A DNA stretch of 64,000 nucleotides from JBEVJK01 sp963791325 (GCA_963791325.1 CAWBRU010000007.1:62001-126000); one strand, 5' to 3'; positions 46,681 to 56,014 are shown, numbered from the stretch's first letter. The notes: generated by a model from the sequence alone, not told the origin. Made by a program: numbers and translations.

Positions 46681-47808
46681 CAGCCTGGCGCTCCGTTTCC
46701 ACCACAGCTAAGTCGAGGCACGAGGCGGGTTCCGCTTTTGCCGCGCTGAGGGGTCGCGCAGGGGGCGGCGCTGGCCGCTCGGGTAGCACCGCATCGGCTG
46801 CCGGCGCCCTGCCATGCAGCCTCGCTGTCCGTCTCCTCAGCCGTGCCGCCGATCTGCCCAAACCCTGACCGGCCGCTGCGGATCCGGGTCAGCTCTCGGC
46901 CGGCCGGCCGGCCGCGGCGGGTCCGGCCCGGGCGGCGAATTCGCGGGCGAGTTCGGCGATGCGCCGGTCGATGCGCGCCAGCACGTCGGCCTTGCGCCGG
47001 TCGTGCTCGACTTTGCGCCGCCCCGGCTTCGGCGAACCCGTCGGCCACCACCGCGAGCCGCTCGACCGTGCGCATCAGCGCGCCGATCGCCTCGACCTCG
47101 GCCCGGTCGAGCGCCGCCCCGTCGCGTTCGGCGCGCCGGCGCAGCCACTCCAGCCGCGAGATCAGCCAGTCGCCGAGCGCCGCAAGCCGGAGTGGGGGAT
47201 CGGAGGCGCCCGCCCCCGCTCCGGTTCGCCGGCGCGAACCACCTCTCGCCCAAGAGTGGGGAGAGCAAGTCGGCGCCGGCTGTTGAACTGAGGTCATGTC
47301 AGCCTGGCGCTCCGTTTCCGCCACAGCTAAGTCGAGGCACGAGGCGGGTTCCGCTTTTGCCGCGCTGAGAGGTCGCGCAGGGGCGGCGCCGGCCGCGCGG
47401 GCAGCACCGCATCGCCTGCCGCGGCCCTGCCATGCAGCCTCGCTGTTCGTCTCCTCAGCCGTGCCGCCGATCTGCCCAAACCCTGACCGGCCGCTGCCGA
47501 TCCGGGTCAGCTCTCGGCCGGCCGGCCGGCCGCGGCGGGTCCGGCCCGGGCGGCGAATTCGCGGGCGAGTTCGGCGATGCGCCGGTCGATGCGCGCCAGC
47601 ACGTCGGCCTTGCGCCGGTCGTGCTCGATTTGCGCCGCCCCGGCTTCGGCGAACCCGTCGGCCACCACCGCGAGCCGCTCGACCGTGCGCATCAGCGCGC
47701 CGATCGCCTCGACCTCGGCCCGGTCGAGCGCCGCCCCGTCGCGTTCGGCGCGCCGGCGCAGCCACTCCAGCCGCGAGATCAGCCAGTCGCCGAGCGCCGC
47801 AAGCCGGA
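46641..47808. repeat. Tandem duplication of ~618 bp containing the end of the g1-like gene
   Basis: GAGGTCATGTCAGCCTGGCG occurs at 46671 and at 47290, and the copies stay ~95% alike to GCCGCAAGCCGGA at 47191 and 47808. Copy 2 (right) is joined to the rest of the g1-like gene; copy 1 (left) ends in a palindromic repeat unit. Copy 1 differs by small indels that break the reading frame. Confidence 0.8.
46887..47191 (-). pseudogene. Duplicated 3' fragment of the g1-like gene
   Basis: Second copy of the RLAALGDWLISRLEWL...AVVADGF region with a frameshift after the FAEAG motif, produced by the 618-bp duplication. It has no start and is followed by repeats rather than terminase. Confidence 0.6.
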
Positions 47809-47988
47809 CCGCCCGCTCGCCTGCGCCAACTCGGCCGGCCGCTCGCCCCAGCGTTCGCGCTGCGCGGTCGAGGTCAGCCGCGCCGGCAGTCGCCCGGCAG
47901 CCGCCGCCAGTCGCGGCAAGGTCGGCGGCGCGCCCTCGAACAGCTCCCGCAGGGCCGCGGTCTTGCACCGCGACAAGGACTCCGCCAT
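47507..47988 (-). pseudogene. GTA g1-like (small terminase-type) gene, frameshifted
   Basis: ATG 47988 follows AAGGAG at good spacing. The first part reads MAESLSRCKTAALRELFEGA and QRERWGERPAELAQAS; the frame then shifts near 47815-47830 into VRLAALGDWLISRLEWLRRR, EVEAIGALMRTVERLAVVAD and RKADVLARIDRRIAELAREF. Position at the head of the cluster and helical content fit the small first gene of hyphomicrobial GTAs (small terminase in RcGTA). The assignment is by position and memory of the pattern, so moderate. Confidence 0.5.
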
Positions 47989-48560
47989 CGCCAGGGCTCC
48001 TTCAGGCACAGAACGATCCTCTCGGACCGAGGTCTTCGACACTGGCCCCGCTTCGCGCTGCGCTTCAGGCCAGTGCCGCGAACCTCGAGAAAGACGCATC
48101 GCGCCGGCCGGATCAGGGGCATTCATAGTGATAGCTCATAGCCATCACCCGCACGGACTTCGAGCACCATCCAACGCTCAGATTAAACTCAGAGCATCGG
48201 ATCATTGCGCACCGCAGTCCCGCGGCGGACCGGCCCAGCCCGAGCTGATACACGCGGATCGACAGCGCCCCGATCCACCACGCTCATCACCACTCCGACA
48301 CAGCCTTGTTCAGTCCGCCTTTCACTCGGCGGTTCGCTGCCGTTTTTTCGCTTAGAAAGCGCCGCGCGTCTCAACGGCGGCGCCGAATCCGACGCCCGCA
48401 ACAGGTCCCAGCCGTGCTCCAACCGCGCTTCTCTCCCCGACGCCCACGACCCGGAAGCTGCCTGATCTTACAAGCCGCTCGACCCATCAAAGGATATTGT
48501 CCGAGAAAGGGCCGCCAACGCGTGCATCTCTGCCATCCACGCGCATGATGAGGCAGGGGC
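47989..48560. other. Non-coding stretch upstream of the g1-like gene
   Basis: No gene with recognisable domains or consistent codon use is seen on either strand. Short open frames run in several directions at once, as expected for GC-rich non-coding DNA. It may hold the GTA promoter, but I cannot mark it. Confidence 0.4.
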
Positions 48561-48603
48561 ACGCCTATGACGAGGCAGGAGCCCGTAAGGCGCGCGCCAC
48601 TGC

Positions 48604-49766
48604 CATCCACGCCCCATGACCGGGCTTGGCCAACCACCTCAACATCCACAGTTATTTCCCAGCGCCGCGTCCCGCGGCTGCCCGCCTCTGCCCTCCATGC
48701 CCAACACTCGGAAGCTGCCTGAAACCTACCAAAGCAGCGTCACGCTGTAAAGACTATTTTCCTAGGCACACCTGTCCCGATGGCGAGGCGCCGTCCTCAC
48801 CGCTCAACCGCTGAATCGTTGCCCGGATCGTGACAAACCATCGCCGGACCGCGACTGTTTCTGGCCATCGCCAGCCGCACATAGCCGCGCCTCCGACGTT
48901 CATGCCGACCAGTGAGAAGCTTTGCTGAATTCACAAGCGGCCGCAAAGCGCCACGACTATTCCGAAGCAGAGGGCGCAAGGCACGTGCCATCGCCATCCA
49001 CGCCCATGTCCAGGCCGGGCCAGACACCTCAACACCCCCGTCATTTCCCAGCGCCGCGTCTCCGCGGCTATCCGCCTCTGCGCTCCACGCCCACCACTCG
49101 GAAGAGTGAGAGACTTTGCTGAATTCACAAGCGGCCCCACAGCGCCATGACTATTCCGAGGCAGGGGGGCGCCCGCAAGGCGCGCCACTGCCATCCACGC
49201 CCCATGACCGGGCCTGGCCAACCACCTCAACATCCACAGTTATTTCCCAGCGCCGCGTCCCGCGGCTGCCGCCTCTGCCCTCCATGCCCAACACTCGGAA
49301 GCTGCCTGAAACCTACCAAAGCAGAATCACGCTGTCAAGATTATTTTCCTAGGACAGCTGTCTCGCGGCGAGGCGCCGTCCTCACCACTCAACCGCTGAA
49401 ACGTTGCCCGAATCGTGACAAACCATCGCGAATCGCGACTGTTTCTGACCACCGCAAGCGGCACATAGCCGCGCCTCTGACGTTCATGGACGTTCATGCC
49501 AACCAATGAGAGCTTTGCTGAATTCACAAGCGGCCGCAAAGCGCCACACTATTCCGAAGCAGAGGGCGCAAGGCACGTGCCATCGCCATCCCGCCCCACG
49601 CCATGTCCATGTCCAGGCCGGGCCAATCACCTCAGCACCCACGTCATTTCCCAGCGCCGCGTCCCCGCAGCTGCCCGCCTCTGCCCTCCATGCCCACCAC
49701 TCGGAAGCTGCCTGAAACCTACCAAAACAGCGTTACGCTGTCAAGACTATTTTCCTAGGACCGGTT
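48604..49766. repeat. Tandem long repeats in the gene-free region
   Basis: Blocks starting GAATTCACAAGCGGCC occur at 48927, 49121 and 49522. Blocks with GAAACCTACCAAA...ATTTTCCTAGG occur at 48721, 49308 and 49714 (offsets 587 and 406). Each larger unit also carries TTATTTCCCAGCGCCGCGTC or close variants and CGTGACAAACCATCGC. Units are imperfect, with internal deletions. No protein is supported. Confidence 0.75.
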
Positions 49767-50322
49767 CCTATGGCTGCAGGTGGCGGCGCCGAACGGCCGC
49801 TTCGACAGCTCTCAAAATTCCGGCAAAACAGCTCAATCCGTTGGCGAATATTGCCGGCGCGCGGCTCCACCCCAGCCCAACCCAGCCGTCATGTTGCGAA
49901 CCTTCTCACGCCGGCCACCGCCAGCGCCGTGCCGTCGCCATCCATGGCCGCGACCCAGACGTCGGCCCGGTTCGCCGCCAAAAGCCTCGAGACATGGCGA
50001 ACCTTTCCGCTGCCCGCCACCGCCAGCGGGCGCCGCCGCCATCATTGGCCGAGACCAGACGTCGGCCCGGTTCCCGGCCAAACGCCCTGAGGCCGGCCAA
50101 GATCGCGCCCAACGGCGCCGCCGAATGCGCGTCACAACTTCTTGCACACCCATCAGAACGTCACACATTGCACACAAACGCTCATCACAACCTGCGCATT
50201 CCCCTCAGCCGCAGGTGCCGCCCGCTCCACCCGATCCGCACGACGCGCCAGGCCCGCTATTGCCCGCTGCCTCGGCAGGCCCGCACGACCGTGACGCCGC
50301 CGCAAGGCTATCGTCCGCCAGC
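49767..50322. other. Gene-free stretch between two repeat arrays
   Basis: Contains a partial internal duplication (GGCCGCGACCCAGACGTCGGCCCGG-like blocks near 49955 and 50055). No supported gene on either strand. Confidence 0.4.
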
Positions 50323-50440
50323 CATTCGAGCAAAAATGGCCACGGTTTTCCGTCCCGAATCGCGGAAAAACAAAGACTTAGCAGGCGCACCTGTTCGAAC
50401 TCGGCAGGAGAGCGCCGATCGAAGAAGCGCTGATCCCTCC
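50323..50440. repeat. Dispersed ~100-bp repeat copy
   Basis: Contains ATGGCCACGGTTTTCCGTCC, CGCGGAAAAACAAAGACTTA and GAAGAAGCGCTGATCC. It lies directly left of the GC-rich minisatellite. Confidence 0.75.
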
Positions 50441-50454
50441 AGCCCGGCCCTTCC

Positions 50455-50945
50455 CCTCCGCCGCCGCCGCGGCGAGATGGCCACCCCTGCCGCAAGCCCG
50501 CCGCGGCCCTTCGTCTCCGCCGCCGCCGCGAAATTGGCCACCCTTCTCCCAAGCCCGCCGCGGCTGTCCGCCGCCGCCGCGGCGACATGCCACCCCTGCC
50601 CCAAGCCCGCCGCGGCCCTTCGCCTCCGCCGCCGCCGCGAAATTGGCCACCCTTCTCCAGCCCGCCGCGGCTCTCCGCCGCCGCCGCGGCGCGACATGGC
50701 CACCCCTGCCCCAAGCCCGCCGCGGCCCTTCCGCCGCGGCTCGCCGCCGCCGCTTTGGCGACATGGCCACCCCTGCCCCAAGCCCGCCACGGCCCTTCCC
50801 CTGCCGCCGCCGCGGCCGCCGCCGCTGTGGCGACATGGCCACCCCTGCCGCAAGCCCGCCACGGCCCTCCACCTCCGCCGCCGCTGTGGCGAAATGGCCA
50901 CCCCAGCCCCAAGCCCGCCGCGGCGGCGCGCCGCCGCCGCCGTTT
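50455..50945. repeat. GC-rich minisatellite of ~55-65 bp units
   Basis: About eight imperfect units with core GGCGACATGGCCACCCCTGC, CCCAAGCCCGCC and GCGGCCCTTC separated by CCGCCGCCG runs. All frames are open through it, which creates long but meaningless reading frames on both strands. It lies ~120 bp before the penicillin-binding protein gene and may affect its promoter. Confidence 0.8.
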
Positions 50946-51061
50946 TTCCTTGGCGCGCCGGGCAAAATCGGCGACAAACGGAGCCTGACGTGTCACTTCC
51001 CGTCGGGGCCCCGCCCCGGCAAAACCGTCGGCAAGGTGGGCCCCCAGCGCCAAGCGTCGCG

Positions 51062-53233
51062 ATGCAGCCATCTCCGAACCCCAAGCGGCGGCCGCGGGCG
51101 CCCCGCGCCGGCCGGCTGCTCGCCGTCGACGCCTGGATCGACTCCTCGCTCTATGAGGCTGGTTTTAGGCTCTCACAGGGGTGGGAAAGCGCTCACCATC
51201 TTCTTCCGCCGCTTCCGTGTGAGCGGCTGGCGGCGGCTCGCCGCCGAGCTCGGCAGCGAGGCGCTGACGATGGGCGCGGCCGGCTCGGTGGTGCTCCTGG
51301 CGCTCGCCATGCCGGCCTTCCAGATCACCGCCGGCGACTGGAAGAACCAGGGCGATTTCGCCGTCACCTTCGTCGACCGCTACGGCAACGAGATCGGCCG
51401 GCGCGGCATCATCCAGCGCGATTCGGTGCCCGTCGACGAGATGCCGGATCACGTCATCAAGGCCGTGCTCGCCACCGAGGACCGCCGCTTCTTCGACCAT
51501 TTCGGCATCGATTTCTTCGGCCTGTTCCGCGCCATGCAGGAGAACATGCGCGCCAATTCGGTGGTCCAGGGCGGCTCCACCATCACCCAGCAGCTGGCCA
51601 AGAACCTGTTCCTGTCCAACGAGCGCACCGTCGAGCGCAAGATCAAGGAGGCGTTCCTGTCGGTATGGCTGGAGATGAACGTGCCGAAGAAGGAGATCCT
51701 GCAGCTCTATCTCGACCGCGCCTATATGGGCGGCGGCACGTTCGGCATCACGGCCGCCGCCGATTTCTATTTCGGCAAGGGCGTCAAGGATCTCACCCTC
51801 GCCGAGGCGGCCATGCTGGCCGGCCTGTTCAAGGCGCCGGCCAAATACGCCCCGCATGTCAACCTGCCGGCCGCCCGCGCGCGCGCCAACGAGGTGCTCA
51901 CCAACATGGTCCAGGGCGGCTTCATGACCGAGGGCCAGGTGCTGTCGGCCAGGCTGCACCCGGCCTCGGTGGTCGACCGCGGCGACGTCAAGAGCCCCGA
52001 CTATTTCCTCGACTGGGCCTTCGACGAGGCCAAGAAGATCGCCGACGCCAAGGGCATCCACTCGATGGTGGCGCGCACCACCATCGACATGAACATCCAG
52101 CGCGCGGCGGAAGAATCGCTCGAATACCACCTGCGCCAGCGCGGCAAGGATTACCACGTCACGGAAGGCGCCATCGTCGTGCTCGACAACCGAGGCGCGG
52201 TGCGCGCCATCGTCGGCGGCCGCGACTATGGCGCCAGCCAGTTCAACCGCGCCACCAAGGCGCTGCGCCAGGCCGGCTCGTCGTTCAAGCCCTATGTCTA
52301 CGCCACCGCGATGGAGAACGGCTTCACGCCGCAATCGATGATCTCCGACGGGCCGATCTCCTGGGGCAAGTGGTCGCCGAAGAACTACGGCCGCAGCTAT
52401 TCGGGCCGCATCAGCCTGACCACGGCGCTGGTCAAGTCGATCAATACCGTGCCGGTGCGCCTCGCCAAGGAGCATTTGGGCGTCGAGCCGGTGGTCAAGC
52501 TCGCCCACGAGATGGGGGTGGAATCGACCGCTCGAAGTGCTTCAAGACCATCGTGCTCGGCACTTCGGGGATGACGGTGATGGATCAGGCGACCGGCTAC
52601 AACGTGTTCGCCACCGGCGGGCTCGGCGGCACCCGCCACGCCATCAGCCAGCTGCTCACTCACTCCGGTGAGGTGTTTTACGATTATGACCGCGACGGCC
52701 CCAAGCCGCGCCGGGTGCTGTCGGAGAAGGCCGCTGCCGAGATGAACGAGATGCTGGTCCAGGTGCCGGAATGGGGCACGGCGCGGCGCGCCGCGCTGCC
52801 CGGCATCCGCTCGGCCGGCAAGACCGGCACCACCCAGAGCTACCGCGATGCCTGGTATGTCGGCTTCACCGGCAACTACACCGCGGCGGTGTGGATGGGC
52901 AATGACGACTTCACCCCGACCAAGGAGATGACCGGCGGCTCGCTGCCGGCGATGACCTGGCAGCGGATGATGGAATATGCGCATCAGAACGTCGAGCTCA
53001 GGCCGATCCCCGGCATCGACAATCCGTTCCTCGAGCCGGACGTGGTCGCCAAGGCCAAGGCGGTCGCCGCCAAGGCCGCCGCCGGCGCGGCGCCCGGGGA
53101 GCCCGCCGACGAGCGCCCGCCGATCCTCTCGGCGGCGACCACGCGGCTGTTGAAGGGCATGGCCGAGACCTTCCGCACCGCCCCGCCGATGCCGCCGGCC
53201 AGCGGCCGGCCGGAGACCATGTCGGCGCTGTGA
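51062..53233 (+). CDS. Class A penicillin-binding protein (PBP1A-type), two frameshifts
   Basis: Bifunctional peptidoglycan glycosyltransferase-transpeptidase. The N-terminus RLLAVDAWIDSSLYEAGFRL is in one frame. The membrane anchor and GT51 domain (ATEDRRFFDHFGIDFFGLF, QGGSTITQQLAKNLFLS) and the start of the transpeptidase with SxxK (AGSSFKPYVYA) are in a second. The end with KTG-type motif AGKTGTTQSYRDAWYVGF returns to the first. Frame changes are near 51189 and 52534. The total, 2172 nt, is a whole number of codons (723 residues, normal length), so the two indels offset each other. The middle segment would be mistranslated as written. Confidence 0.88.
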   Translation: MQPSPNPKRRPRAPRAGRLLAVDAWIDSSLYEAGFRLSQGWESAHHLLPPLPCERLAAARRRARQRGADDGRGRLGGAPGARHAGLPDHRRRLEEPGRFRRHLRRPLRQRDRPARHHPARFGARRRDAGSRHQGRARHRGPPLLRPFRHRFLRPVPRHAGEHARQFGGPGRLHHHPAAGQEPVPVQRAHRRAQDQGGVPVGMAGDERAEEGDPAALSRPRLYGRRHVRHHGRRRFLFRQGRQGSHPRRGGHAGRPVQGAGQIRPACQPAGRPRARQRGAHQHGPGRLHDRGPGAVGQAAPGLGGRPRRRQEPRLFPRLGLRRGQEDRRRQGHPLDGGAHHHRHEHPARGGRIARIPPAPARQGLPRHGRRHRRARQPRRGARHRRRPRLWRQPVQPRHQGAAPGRLVVQALCLRHRDGERLHAAIDDLRRADLLGQVVAEELRPQLFGPHQPDHGAGQVDQYRAGAPRQGAFGRRAGGQARPRDGGGIDRSKCFKTIVLGTSGMTVMDQATGYNVFATGGLGGTRHAISQLLTHSGEVFYDYDRDGPKPRRVLSEKAAAEMNEMLVQVPEWGTARRAALPGIRSAGKTGTTQSYRDAWYVGFTGNYTAAVWMGNDDFTPTKEMTGGSLPAMTWQRMMEYAHQNVELRPIPGIDNPFLEPDVVAKAKAVAAKAAAGAAPGEPADERPPILSAATTRLLKGMAETFRTAPPMPPASGRPETMSAL

Positions 53234-53548
53234 TCCGTCCGGCCTGGGCTCGGCCGCGTCGGCCGCACCGCGCCGGGCCCTTGGCGGGCGGGGCGGCCCT
53301 TTTCTCACCCAGCCTGACGCGCCAAGGTTCCCGGCCCCGGCGCTTCCTCTGCCTCTGCCGTCGCGCCAAGCTTCCCGGCCCTGGCGCTTCCTCTCACACG
53401 CCGGGAGAAAAGTGCGAATGCGATCCGGAGGGGCGGTTCCGGCGGCGTTCGCCTGCCCGCCGGACCCGCGAGCGCACCGGCGCCGCGGAGAACCGGTTTC
53501 CACGTGCCCGGATTTGCGCTATCCCTTGCCGCCCACCTGCCGGCCCCC
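53234..53548. other. Intergenic region with degenerate repeat fragments
   Basis: Contains two imperfect copies of CCAAG(C/G)TTCCCGGCCC(C/T)GGCGCTTCCTCT and an ACGCCGGGAGAAAAGTGCGAATGCGATCCGGA segment related to the palindromic units at 46 kb. No supported gene. Confidence 0.5.
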
Positions 53549-54133
53549 ATGTTGCGCACCATCCTTCCCGCTGTACTCCTTCTGGCGATCGCCATCGGCG
53601 GCGGCGCCGCCAGCGTCTACTACGCGCTCGCCGCGCAGGGCGGCCCGGGGGCGGTCACGCGCGGCACCTGGACGACCTTCCCCGAGCTCGGCACGCGCGC
53701 CGCCGACCCCTATTCGAAGGCGCGGATCTCGCGCCAGGGCGTGCTCGCGCTGGGGCTGGCCGAAGGCTTGACCTTCACCGCCAGCCGCGATGCCGGCGGC
53801 GCGGCACTGCGCCGCGAATGCCGCTACCGCATCGCCGGCGCCTTTCCGGTCGCCCGCTTCTGGACCCTCTATGCCGCCGACAGCGGCCACCGGGTGCTGC
53901 CGCTGGCGGGCCCGCGCAAGGCCGCCCTGCAGTCGCTGGCGGCGCTGCGCCAGCCCGACGACACGCTGACGATCGACGTCGGCGCCCGGGCCGAACCGGG
54001 CAACTGGCTGGCGGTTTCCGGCTCCGGCCCGATGACCCTGGTGCTCACCCTCTACGACACGCCCTCGACCAACAGCGCCGGCGTCGGCGGCATCGTGCTG
54101 CCGGAGATCCGGCGGACCGGCTGCGATGCTTAA
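53549..54133 (+). CDS. DUF1214 domain protein
   Basis: A 194-residue protein with an N-terminal membrane anchor (TILPAVLLLAIAIGGGAASVY) and a DUF1214 body (PYSKARISRQGVLALGLAEG, CRYRIAGAFPVARFWTLYAA, FSGSGPMTLVLTLYDTP-like region). DUF1214 and DUF1254 usually occur together; here they are on two adjacent, 8-nt overlapping genes. Function unknown. An earlier GTG at 53504 is possible. Confidence 0.8.
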   Translation: MLRTILPAVLLLAIAIGGGAASVYYALAAQGGPGAVTRGTWTTFPELGTRAADPYSKARISRQGVLALGLAEGLTFTASRDAGGAALRRECRYRIAGAFPVARFWTLYAADSGHRVLPLAGPRKAALQSLAALRQPDDTLTIDVGARAEPGNWLAVSGSGPMTLVLTLYDTPSTNSAGVGGIVLPEIRRTGCDA

Positions 54134-54686
54134 GCGGCTTATCTACGCCGGCCTGCTCGGCCTCGTCGGGGCGGGCATCGTGCACATCGCCATCCTATTG
54201 CTCTTGCCCAGCTTCAGCGAGCGCGACGCCTGGTCGAAGCTCGCCGCCGCGGCGCCGCTCTACACGCCGGTGCGCGCCGGTGCCGGCGCCGTCGATCTCC
54301 TGCAGTCGCCCGATCCGCTGTTCGAGGCCGCCGCCTGCCGCTTCGACCTCGCCGACGGCGTCGCCCGCCTCACCGCCAAGGGCCTGGTGCCCTATTGGTC
54401 GGTGTCGGTCTACGACCGCGACGGCGACAACGTCTATTCGCTCAACGATCGCACCGCCACGGCCGACGGGCTCGACCTGGTCATCGCCACGCCGGGCGAG
54501 ATGACCAGCCTGCGCAAGAGCCTGCCGGCCGAATTCCGGTCCTCGGTGTTCGTCGAGGCGCCGATCGACGACGGCATGGTGGTGGTGCGCAGCTTCGTGC
54601 CCGACGACAGCTTCCGGCCGGGCGTGTCGGCCTTCCTCGGCGGCCTTACGTGCCTGATCCGGCCGGCCGAGGCCGAAGCTCAGTGA
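54126..54686 (+). CDS. DUF1254 domain protein
   Basis: A 186-residue protein with an N-terminal helix (LIYAGLLGLVGAGIVHIAIL) and the DUF1254 pattern (SPDPLFEAAACRFDLADGVA, GLVPYWSVSVYDRDGDNVYS, VFVEAPIDDGMVVVRSFVPD). It starts inside the end of the DUF1214 gene, so the two are translationally coupled and probably act together in the envelope. Confidence 0.8.
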   Translation: MLKRLIYAGLLGLVGAGIVHIAILLLLPSFSERDAWSKLAAAAPLYTPVRAGAGAVDLLQSPDPLFEAAACRFDLADGVARLTAKGLVPYWSVSVYDRDGDNVYSLNDRTATADGLDLVIATPGEMTSLRKSLPAEFRSSVFVEAPIDDGMVVVRSFVPDDSFRPGVSAFLGGLTCLIRPAEAEAQ

Positions 54687-54871
54687 TGCACGGGCGCGCC
54701 GGGCACCGGAGCTGCCGCCGGCCGGCCGGCCGCCGCCGGCTCGGGCTGCCCGGCGGGGCGCTCGTAGCGCACGCCGGGAAAGATGATCACCGCGGCCGGC
54801 GCGGCAGCGGCGGCGCTGCCGGTGCGTGGCTTTGCCGCCTGCCGCGGCGCAAACGTCAAGATGCTGCCCAT
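54680..54871 (-). CDS. Small conserved protein with AVIIFPGVRYER motif
   Basis: A 63-residue protein (MGSILTFAPRQAAKPRTGSA ... AVIIFPGVRYERPAGQPEP). The IIFPGVRYER core is a recurring motif of tiny hyphomicrobial proteins of unknown function. It converges on and overlaps the DUF1254 stop by 7 nt. Confidence 0.6.
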   Translation of the reverse strand: MGSILTFAPRQAAKPRTGSAAAAAPAAVIIFPGVRYERPAGQPEPAAAGRPAAAPVPGAPVHH

Positions 54872-55057
54872 GGTCTTCCCGCTCCTATCGTCTCGCCCCC
54901 AGGACGAGCAACATGGCCTCCCCGGACGATTAGGCGACCGCGACGGTTAACGACGCGTTAAGTCCGCATCCCCTCCCATCTTTCTGATCCTCCACGGTTT
55001 TCACGCGCCGGGAGCGGCCCCGCCGGCGATGCTGCGGCGCCTCGCGGCGAACCGGGT

Positions 55058-55258
55058 CTAGACCAACTGCTTGCCGAGCACGATCAGGGTGAGCGCGATG
55101 TTTGCCCCGATCATCCGTTTGACGATCGAAACATCCGCCTCGATCTTAGCCAATCGGTTCTCGTAGCTCGCCGCCTCTTCGGCGGCTCTGTCCGCTTTTT
55201 CGGCAGGCGCTCCGGCCGCAACCAGCGCATCCCGAAGGGCCCCAAGCATCAGCGCCAT
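55058..55258 (-). CDS. Small coiled-coil membrane-anchored protein (DUF1640-like)
   Basis: A 66-residue protein with an N-terminal helical region (DALVAAGAPAEKADRAAEEA), the coiled-coil NRLAKIEADVSIVKRMIG and a C-terminal hydrophobic anchor (ANIALTLIVLGKQLV). This resembles DUF1640/CCDC90-type short proteins. It stands alone. Confidence 0.6.
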   Translation of the reverse strand: MALMLGALRDALVAAGAPAEKADRAAEEAASYENRLAKIEADVSIVKRMIGANIALTLIVLGKQLV

Positions 55259-55487
55259 TCAACTGCTCCCATCCGCGGACATGTAATCCCGGTTCCCTGC
55301 TTTTTCCAAGGGCAACCTCCACGCCTCGGTTCCGGGGCCGGCGCAAATCCCGCGCCGGCAGGTCCCTGGGCCACCGGCGAGGCGCAGCCCGACGCCTTTC
55401 TGCGCCGGGATTAACTTGCGTCATTGCGAGCCGCGCGCGGGCAGGCTAGGCAAGCAAGGAACAGGGCGAGGGGTTTTGGAGGATGCC

Positions 55488-55694
55488 ATGAGGCACGACC
55501 CTCTTTCCGATGCGGTCGAGGACTATTTCGAGCGCTACGCGCGGCCCAATCAGCCGGTCACTCTTTTCCACGCTGTCCGGGAAATCCAGTCGGCCTGTCC
55601 GTGGGTCACCCGGCAGGACGCCATCCAGATGGTGGTCGGCAGCGCGGTGCAGCGGCGGCTTCCGGTGGAGTTCGACCTGGGCAACGCCGCCTAA
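55488..55694 (+). CDS. Small conserved hypothetical protein
   Basis: A 68-residue protein (MRHDPLSDAVEDYFERYARP ... WVTRQDAIQMVVGSAVQRRL). GGAGGATGCC just upstream of ATG 55488 decides the start. No named family. Its stop overlaps the start of a dispersed repeat. Confidence 0.6.
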   Translation: MRHDPLSDAVEDYFERYARPNQPVTLFHAVREIQSACPWVTRQDAIQMVVGSAVQRRLPVEFDLGNAA

Positions 55695-55790
55695 GCAATT
55701 CCAGGAAAAGTGGCAACGGTTCTCCGTCCGGAATTGTAAAAAACAAGGACTTGGAGCGGAGCACCGATTCAAGCAAGCGGTAATCCGCTT
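55694..55790. repeat. Dispersed ~100-bp repeat copy
   Basis: AGCAATTCCAGGAAAAGTGG, GGTTCTCCGTCCGGAATTGT, AAAAACAAGGACTTGGAGCG and CGGTAATCCGCTT are all present, a near-consensus copy. A fragment of a second copy (AGCAATTCCAGGGCTTGAAA) follows at ~55795. Confidence 0.85.
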
Positions 55791-55893
55791 CAACAGCAAT
55801 TCCAGGGCTTGAAAACCGGTTTGGCCTCGCCGGCCGGCCGCCGTGGCGGGCTTCGGCGAACATTTGAAGAACGCTGGCTAACCTTCTGTTAAG

Positions 55894-55911
55894 ATTAAAG
55901 AAGCCTTTAAT
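55894..55911. promoter_or_regulatory. AT-rich inverted repeat upstream of the DUF2336 gene
   Basis: ATTAAAG-AAGC-CTTTAAT within an AT-rich patch (CTGTTAAGATTAAAG), about 100 bp before the start at 56015. TTAA half-sites recall CtrA-type boxes, but the N7 spacing is not met. It may be a promoter or operator. Confidence 0.35.
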
Positions 55912-56014
55912 ACTGCGCTAACGGATCGCGGCTAAGTTTGGGCGGAACCGAGGCGGCCGGCCGAACCCGCGCCGGACGGCGTCGATCCGATGGTGTTTGC
56001 GTTGAGCGTTTAGG

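Noticed and set aside
49496..51061. Long plus-strand open frame leading into PBP1A
   Set aside because: It crosses tandem repeats and a dispersed repeat and has no domain before residue ~523; only the part from 51062 matches PBP1A.
55885..55911. CtrA binding box before the DUF2336 gene
   Set aside because: TTAA half-sites exist but with gaps of 2 and 8 bases, not the required 7.
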